Assembly (NCBI GenBank): GCA_032161045.1
Contig: JAVHTH010000017.1
From: Fervidibacter sinensis
GTDB taxonomy: Bacteria > Armatimonadota > Fervidibacteria > Fervidibacterales > Fervidibacteraceae
Reading direction: 5' to 3' (one strand)
DNA: 64,000 nt
Below the pieces are notes generated by a model, which saw only the letters and a list, made by a program, of their open reading frames with translations, did no database searches and had not been told where the DNA came from. The position numbers and the translations under genes were made by a program. Position 1 is the stretch's first letter. Every line of letters begins with the position of its first letter. This document shows, piece after piece, positions 58,677 through 64,000 of the stretch.

Positions 58677-60000
58677 ATGAAAAAACAATTAGATACTAAT
58701 ACTATAATTCAACCAATAATTTTGACAAAAACACCGTGGATTACTAAAGTTTACCTTTTATACACTAGCGGACTTATTTTTTTGTATTTTTTTTTCTCCA
58801 ATAATCACATATTTTGCTTTTTGGGGTATATTTCCTCAATTACCGCTTGTTGCTATCTACAGCTTATGTCTTGTTCCAGCTTTTATCCTACGTTTGTTGC
58901 TTTTTCTCAGAAAACAATTAATACTTCATATGAATTATCTAGCTATAGGATACTTATTATTAACATGGATTTCCATAATCCAGATAATATGGTTTTTCGA
59001 GATTTTTACTAAGATAGGAACAGAAGTGTTTTTTTCAAATATTGCTCTTACGCTAATCAGTGCCTGGTTACTATACCTTGGCGGGGAAGCGTTTGCTCAC
59101 CTTATCACCACAAATCCTTGGATTATACGCAAATTCGTTTTTATTGTGTATATATGTTATATTCTCGTAATCATAGATGGAGTAATTAAAGGTTTTGAAC
59201 TTTATGGGCAATTCTTATTGGCTTTTAAAAAGCCAATGTCACAGCAAATTTATAATTACTTAAGTTTATCTGATTCATTTGCTATTATAGGACTTTTATT
59301 TTTAGGTTTACTAAACAGACAACAATTTTACTTTAGTGTTATTGTCTATGGAAGCACCTTATTGCTTCTTTTTTTCACTTATTCACGAAGCAGTTTTTTT
59401 TGCTTTTTGTGCACTACTGTATTCATATTGATCCGGGAGGTTTGGCACAATAAGAAACATCAATTCTTATTGATCATTCTAGGCATTGTTATGGTTGTGA
59501 TAGTATTCGCGATTTGGTTCAATCCAATTGAGATAAGAGAGGATCTTGCTGGAAGAAGTAAACTAATCCTTGATCGCTTTAGTGCTCCTTTTTTAGGAAC
59601 TGACCCGTCCCTGCAAGCTCGCTGGTTGTTTCTTGAGGAAGGCCTTCGTTTGCTGAAGAAACATTGGCTCTTAGGTTACTATATGGGGGAAGTGGTTGAG
59701 ATAGGAAAAGGAGCTTACATTCACAATTGGCTCTCATTCTGGTTCGCCTATGGAATAGGTCCTTTTTTGGTATCCTCGTGGCTCTTACTTTCGCTCTTCA
59801 TTAAGAACTTGTATAGGAAAAAACGGGAATCGTTAGGATTTTCTGAATCTAGCATTATTACGTTTGTGCTTTTATCCGTTGTCTTTTCGCGTTCTTATAT
59901 ATGGCCATATTTTTGGTTCGCTATTAGCTTTTCCGGAACTTGCTCTACGCTCAAAAGGGGGACAGTAAATGCGGATAGGAGTCCTTCTTCATTGGAATGA
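58677..60000 (+). CDS. Wzy-like O-antigen polymerase, frameshifted in a T9 tract
   Basis: ATG 58677 starts MKKQLDTNTIIQPIILTKTP, then a first helix L-I-F-L-Y-F-F. At the T9 run (58787-58795) the frame is lost; the next frame continues with S-P-I-I-T-Y-F-A-F-W-G-I-F and runs to 60000 as about ten membrane helices with the loop Y-S-R-S-S and GRSKLILDRFSAPFLG, as in Wzy polymerases. Removing one T would join both frames. Highly AT-rich, unlike its neighbours upstream of 53 kb. Real mutation, phase variation or read error cannot be told apart. Ends 32 bp inside the next gene. Confidence 0.72.
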
Positions 60001-61048
60001 AGGTGAAGAGAGTGGCGTGTTCAAGAAAGTCATCTCTCAAATACGGACATGGAGAGCTCAAGGAGTCTTGGTTTCTCTTCATATTGTCTCTCGGCGTCCT
60101 ATGCTAAAGGTTTGGCAACATTACCTAAAGGAAACACCCATTACCCTCCACTTGTATAGCGGAGTAGATAGATTCTGGGCATGGAAAGATGCCGTAAAAG
60201 CGTTGAAAGCACATTGTCCAGATGTAGTTTACTGTCGCTATGATTTATACATGCCTGCATTGAAAAGCCTCTCGCAAGATCTTCCCTTGATCTTAGAGAT
60301 TAATACCAATGACTTGACGGAATATCGTCTCACAAAAAGATGGTTGAGATATTGGTATAATCGTTTCACTCGATCGTTACTACTACGACAAGCATCTGGT
60401 TTAGTCTTTGTAACTTGGGAATTATCAGAATCTCCTGACTTTAGTAAATACCAGAAACCCTTTGTGGTAATCTCTAATGGAATTGATCTAGAGGATTTTC
60501 TTCCTCTTCCAGCAGCAAGAAATGAGGAACCTAGACTGATTTTCCTTGGAACAGATAGACATGCATGGCATGGCGTGGACAAGATTCTTCGGATGGCCAC
60601 ACTATTCCCTAAATGGCAATTTGACATCGTTGGAGTTCAGCCAAATAATCTACAAAGGGTACCTAAAAATGTTCACATTTATGGTCCCCTCGATCGCCAA
60701 GCTTATAGAACTTTGATAGCTCATGCCGATATAGCAATAGGCACTCTGGCTCTTCACAGAATAAAGATGAACGAAGCGTGTCCACTTAAAGTTCGTGAAT
60801 ACTTAGCTTACGGACTTCCCGTAATTATTGGATACAAAGATACTGACTTTCTTAATGGTGCTCCGTTCATTTTAGAACTCCCAAACACTGAGGACAATAT
60901 AGAAAGCAATGTTACAAGAATCGTTGACTTCATATTTGAATGGAAAGGGAAAAGAGTACCAAGGGAGGCTCTATATCACTTAGATCTTAGAGTTAAGGAA
61001 TCCCAACGATTAGCGTTTTTTAAGAACATCTTGGAGGGAAAGTTATGA
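59969..61048 (+). CDS. GT4-like glycosyltransferase (359 aa)
   Basis: MRIGVLLHWNEGEESGVFKK is an N-terminal Rossmann start. LILEINTNDLTEYRLTKRW, FVVISNGIDLEDF, then PRLIFLGTDRHAWHGVDKIL and DIAIGTLALHRIKMNEACPLKVREYLAYGLPVI carry the GT-B pattern with an E-x-x-x-x-K-x-x-E-Y motif at the nucleotide site (here N-E-A-C-P-L-K-V-R-E-Y). It overlaps wzy upstream and shares ATGA with the next gene. Confidence 0.83.
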   Translation: MRIGVLLHWNEGEESGVFKKVISQIRTWRAQGVLVSLHIVSRRPMLKVWQHYLKETPITLHLYSGVDRFWAWKDAVKALKAHCPDVVYCRYDLYMPALKSLSQDLPLILEINTNDLTEYRLTKRWLRYWYNRFTRSLLLRQASGLVFVTWELSESPDFSKYQKPFVVISNGIDLEDFLPLPAARNEEPRLIFLGTDRHAWHGVDKILRMATLFPKWQFDIVGVQPNNLQRVPKNVHIYGPLDRQAYRTLIAHADIAIGTLALHRIKMNEACPLKVREYLAYGLPVIIGYKDTDFLNGAPFILELPNTEDNIESNVTRIVDFIFEWKGKRVPREALYHLDLRVKESQRLAFFKNILEGKL

Positions 61049-62190
61049 AGCGCTGTTTCTTGGTCATCACTGGTTTAGCCTATGGTGGCGCAGAAACTCA
61101 GGTGATCCACTTAGCCATGAAACTAAAAGCACGTGGTTGGGATGTGTTTGTGGTCTCTCTTACGCCTCCTAAAGCTTACACAACGGAGCTTAGGTACTCA
61201 GGAGTTCCTTTGTTCTCTTTAAATATCCGCCAAAAATTGCCTGATCCGCGACCACTCATGAAACTATTCAAACTTATCAGAGAATGGCGCCCCTGTATTG
61301 TGCACAGCCATATGGTTCATGCTAATATTTTGGCAAGGCTCACAAGGCTCTTTGCTCCTGTTCCTGTCTTGATTTGCACGGCTCACAGCATCGATGAACG
61401 GGGACGCAGAGGATCAGGATGGTTTAGGACTTTTCTTTACCGCGTAACGGACCCCTTATGTGACCTTACCACCCAAGTAAGCCGTGCAGGGCTTGAGAGG
61501 TATGTCAGGATCCGTGCTGTGCCCAAAGAAAAAATTCAGTATATTCCAAATGGAGTTGATATAGAAAGTTTTTCACCTAATCCAGCGATCAGAGCTAAAA
61601 TGCGCAAAAAACTTCATCTTGAAAAGAGGTTCGTGTGGCTTGCGGTAGGAAGGTTTGATCCTCCAAAAGATTACCCAACTATGCTGTGTGCCTTTTCTCG
61701 GGTTGTAAGAAAACACCCTAAGGCTTATCTTCTCATTGCTGGAGATGGACCTCTGCGTCCTTCTATAGAGGCTTTAGCGAAGGAGCTGGGAATTTCTGAC
61801 AGGGTTGAATTCCTTGGCATTCGACGCGATGTTCCAGAACTTATGAATGCGGCTGATGCTTATGTGATGTCCTCGGCTTGGGAAGGAATGCCATTGGTTC
61901 TACTTGAAGCCCATGCCTCTGGACTTCCGGTCGTTGCTACAAATGTTGGAGGGAATAGTGAGATTGTGATTGACGGGAAAACGGGGTTCCTCGTGTCACC
62001 GAGGAACCCTGAAGCCTTAGCACAGGCTATGATTCGTTTAATGGAACTTCCTGAAGAAGAAAAGCAAATAATGGGAAAATTGGCTCGTCAACATGTTGAA
62101 ACTAATTTTAGCCTTGATCGTGTGGTTGATCTGTGGGAATCACTGTATTTAGAGTTATTGAAGAAAAAGGTTTTGCTATTAGGGAGGTGA
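61045..62190 (+). CDS. GT4 family glycosyltransferase (381 aa)
   Basis: GLAYGGAETQVIHLAMKLK is the GT4 start. IVHSHMVHANILARL, YIPNGVDIESFSPN, VWLAVGRFDPPKDYPTML and VMSSAWEGMPLVLLEAHASGLPVVATNVGG (E-x7-E motif in two halves) complete the family signature. The ATG overlaps the previous stop (ATGA), so it is translationally coupled. Part of glycan assembly before Wzx export. Confidence 0.9.
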   Translation: MKRCFLVITGLAYGGAETQVIHLAMKLKARGWDVFVVSLTPPKAYTTELRYSGVPLFSLNIRQKLPDPRPLMKLFKLIREWRPCIVHSHMVHANILARLTRLFAPVPVLICTAHSIDERGRRGSGWFRTFLYRVTDPLCDLTTQVSRAGLERYVRIRAVPKEKIQYIPNGVDIESFSPNPAIRAKMRKKLHLEKRFVWLAVGRFDPPKDYPTMLCAFSRVVRKHPKAYLLIAGDGPLRPSIEALAKELGISDRVEFLGIRRDVPELMNAADAYVMSSAWEGMPLVLLEAHASGLPVVATNVGGNSEIVIDGKTGFLVSPRNPEALAQAMIRLMELPEEEKQIMGKLARQHVETNFSLDRVVDLWESLYLELLKKKVLLLGR

Positions 62191-62195
62191 ACACT

Positions 62196-63347
62196 ATGCA
62201 TAAAATCCTCCTGGTGGCACATTGGGATTGGGTGTTGTATAACTTTGGGTTGCCTTTGGCGGAGGCGCTGAGGGAGCATGGTTATGAAGTTGTGTTTGTG
62301 TGTCCTTTCGGCGAATATATTGACAAATTGATGTCTAAGGGTTTCCGATGCATTCACTGGTCGGTGATTAGACGGAGTGTCAATCCGCTTGAGGAAATTA
62401 AGGCTCTTTTCCATCTCGCTCACATATACCTTCAAGAGAGACCTAACTTGGTTCACCATTTCACAGTAAAACCCAATCTTCTCGGTTCACTGGCAGCAAG
62501 GTTAGTGATAGGGTTGAAGGGCAAAAATCAGTTAAGGGTAATCAACATATTTATGGGTTTAGGTTTCCTGTTTTCAGACCATCCAATGGCACGACTCTTG
62601 CGTGTTATAACCTTGCCTTTTTTCAGGTTTGGGCAAAATGGACGCAAAGTCTGGACAGTTTGTGAGAACTTTGAGGATAAGGAAAAACTCATACGACTGG
62701 GTTTGGCTGCACCTTTACGAACTTTTGTCATCGTAAGTAACAGTGTTGATACTCGTCGGTTTTCTCCCAACGCTCCAAATGCCTCGCATTCTTCACGCAC
62801 CCCCATCGTCCTTATGGCAGCAAGGCTTCTCTGGGATAAGGGAGTGAAGGAATTTGTTGAAGCAGCGCAGTTGTTAAAAAAACGAGGCATTAAAGCAGAG
62901 TTTTGGCTGGCAGGTAAGCCCGATGATGGAAACCCGATGGCTATTCCTGAAGATCTTCTGAGAAGTTGGCATGAACGAGGGGATATCAAGTGGCTCGGTC
63001 ATTGCGACAACATGCCCGAACTGTTACGCCAAGTTGATGTAGCAGTTTTGCCAAGTTATCACGAGGGAGTCCCTCGCTTCTTGTTAGAAGCAGCAGCGAC
63101 AGGATTGCCATTAGTAGCGACAGATATTGAAGGTTGTCGGATGGTCGTCCGAAACGGAGTGAACGGATACCTTGTCCCAATCCGAGATGCTCAAGCATTA
63201 GCGGACGCAATTGAACGATTGGTTCATAACCCTCAACTTCGGCTGCAGATGGGTAAAGCCAGCAGAGAAATTGTTGTCAAAGAATTTGATGAGCGAAAAA
63301 TTTTGGAACAATGGTTAAGGCTTTATGAACAGGTTTTGTCCTCTTGA
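62196..63347 (+). CDS. GT4 family glycosyltransferase, PglA-like (383 aa)
   Basis: MHKILLVAHWDWVLYNFGLPLAEALREHGYEVVFV-like start (key: H-W-D-W, F-G-L-P-L-A), NLVHHFTVKPNLLGSLAARL, VIVSNSVDTRRFSPN, VLMAARLLWDKGVKEFVEAA and VLPSYHEGVPRFLLEAAATG (E-x7-E) match PglA/WbpX-type transferases. A weak CGCAYYC heptamer trace encodes N-A-S-H-S-S-R-T-P at 62781-62803. GGGAGGTGAACACT precedes ATG 62196. Last gene of the locus. Confidence 0.88.
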   Translation: MHKILLVAHWDWVLYNFGLPLAEALREHGYEVVFVCPFGEYIDKLMSKGFRCIHWSVIRRSVNPLEEIKALFHLAHIYLQERPNLVHHFTVKPNLLGSLAARLVIGLKGKNQLRVINIFMGLGFLFSDHPMARLLRVITLPFFRFGQNGRKVWTVCENFEDKEKLIRLGLAAPLRTFVIVSNSVDTRRFSPNAPNASHSSRTPIVLMAARLLWDKGVKEFVEAAQLLKKRGIKAEFWLAGKPDDGNPMAIPEDLLRSWHERGDIKWLGHCDNMPELLRQVDVAVLPSYHEGVPRFLLEAAATGLPLVATDIEGCRMVVRNGVNGYLVPIRDAQALADAIERLVHNPQLRLQMGKASREIVVKEFDERKILEQWLRLYEQVLSS

Positions 63348-63526
63348 GCAAGGTCACCCCTAACTATTGCTGCTATGCCCCAAAGACCTTTGTTCCCCCG
63401 ACACCTCAAACATCCTCACCATTCCTTCCCTGCTCCCCTTAACAAAGCAAGCATAGGTGTCAACGGCCCACAGCAAGCAGAAGATCATCGCCGGATGAAT
63501 TTAGAGATCGGTAAACTCGTCAGCAT

Positions 63527-63544
63527 CACTGGCTAAAGCCAGTG
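63527..63544. repeat. 18-bp perfect palindrome
   Basis: CACTGGCTAAAGCCAGTG is its own inverse complement. The core GGCTAAAGCC also occurs in both copies of the dispersed repeat, suggesting the same element family. Confidence 0.6.
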
Positions 63545-63633
63545 GGATGAATGGATTTGCCTTCCCCATCTCAGAGGGCACGCCTCTGGTGTGCCGAATT
63601 TCGGTTAAGCAGGAACTTGTCCCCTCGATTTCG

Positions 63634-63659
63634 CCGAATAAATTCGGTGCTCGTTTTTT
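63634..63659 (+). terminator. Hairpin with T-run
   Basis: CCGAAT and ATTCGG pair around a 2-nt gap (AA) and are followed by TGCTCG and six T. The stem is short and the T-run not immediate, so termination is uncertain. The T-run forms the start of dispersed repeat copy B. Confidence 0.35.
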
Positions 63660-63767
63660 CGTCAACCGATGGCTAAATCCAGTGGCATGGATAATGTGAG
63701 TGTTGAGAATTGACAAACCATGTGCAATAATTTGCGAATTCATTCTACAGGCTTTAGCCAGTGGTTG
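63646..63767 (+). repeat. Dispersed ~130-bp repeat, copy B
   Basis: Aligns with the minus strand of 23741-23872 over nearly its full length, with conserved blocks TTTTTTCGTC, TGGCTAAA, GTGGCATGG, TTGACAAACCATG and TTGCGAATTC. Identity is roughly three in four by eye. It has no coding capacity. Confidence 0.72.
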
Positions 63768-63783
63768 TTAACGAATTTTTGTG

Positions 63784-63809
63784 CGCCGAATTTGGTCGGC
63801 GAGTTTTTT
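63784..63809 (+). terminator. Rho-independent terminator-like hairpin
   Basis: CGCCGA (63784-63789) and TCGGCG (63796-63801) form a 6-bp GC-rich stem with a 6-nt loop, followed by AG and a six-T run. It is about 440 bp after the last glycosyltransferase gene, so it may terminate the locus or belong to the repeat. Confidence 0.45.
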
Positions 63810-64000
63810 CTTTCGTTTCCCCTTCGGGACTAAAGCCCCTCCTACGGTCACAGGCGTTATCAAAATTTCGTCGGTGATATGAGCGTTCGCGGAAATTCAA
63901 TGTTTGGCATGATCATTTTCAATTCTCACATCACTGCTCAATCAATGTGTTAGACTTTCCTACAGCCGTAGTTTTTGAAGGGTGGTTGATGCCAATGGGT

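Larger units (their letters stand above)
63348..64000. other. 653-bp gene-free region with repeats at the right edge
   Basis: No coding frame is supported. It holds the palindrome and dispersed repeat B listed below, two terminator-like hairpins and REP-like fragments (GGGACTAAAGCCCC near 63830). A possible start of a new gene, ATG 63989 with AAGGGTGG upstream, lies at the very edge and cannot be judged. Confidence 0.6.

Overview
The window is chromosomal DNA from a free-living bacterium. It has dense operons, strong Shine-Dalgarno sites (often GGAGGTG with GTG or TTG starts), two tRNA genes and a mostly even codon style. The closest fit I can propose is a thermophilic member of the Armatimonadota ('Candidatus Fervidibacter'-like). 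This rests on the mix of DUF1080, a DUF6785-type 659-residue membrane protein, GH127 and GH29 hydrolases and an alginate-export porin, plus many small hairpin repeats. It is an inference, not a sequence match. Housekeeping genes are interleaved with carbohydrate and envelope genes.

Layout. 0-5 kb: a truncated DUF1854 gene, two tandem Flp pilins too short for a default gene caller, an RsmC-like methyltransferase, a SigB/SigF-type sigma factor, CvpA and gatB. 5-11.5 kb: an eIF2B-like protein, a thioredoxin-TPR protein, a 5-formyl-THF cyclo-ligase relative and three membrane proteins, two of them GT39-like. 11.5-23.6 kb (minus strand, with a tRNA-Tyr on plus): an FAD oxidoreductase, a cupin, a HEAT protein, tRNA-Val, holB-tmk, a SpoIIIAA/R3H ATPase, panC, folC, an M48 protease and a TIM-barrel isomerase. 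24-33 kb: a porin with an apparent homopolymer frameshift and miaB on minus, then a plus-strand run ylxP(DUF503)-rbfA-nrnA-like-truB, a histidine kinase, rpiB and a WecA-like transferase. 33-37 kb: GH29 and GH127 enzymes and an outer-membrane-like protein. 37.7-50 kb: guaA-hpt, rho, a HIT protein, an HTH-REC regulator, a sugar-nucleotidyltransferase cluster, a serine hydrolase, a double-DUF1080 protein, ARPP-1 and leuB. 50-53.5 kb: a WD40 protein and the DUF6785-like protein.

53.9-63.3 kb is a surface-polysaccharide locus of different character (more AT-rich, different codon style). It holds a WbpB-WbpD-type fusion (dehydrogenase plus acyltransferase), a WbpI/WecB-type epimerase, a Wzx flippase, a decayed IS982-type transposase, a Wzy-like polymerase with a T9-tract frameshift, and three glycosyltransferases. 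Together they suggest synthesis and export of a glycan containing a 2,3-diacetamido-uronic-acid-type sugar. The locus looks horizontally acquired.

The most unusual features are repeats rather than genes. There is a hairpin repeat family around panC/folC that supplies the folC stop codon. A repeat of about 130 bp is shared between 23.8 kb and 63.7 kb in opposite orientation. Tandem GGGACGR heptamers are inserted in frame in three unrelated proteins. Two envelope genes are broken exactly in poly-T tracts, which could mean phase variation or sequencing error. I found no CRISPR array, prophage or recognisable defence island.
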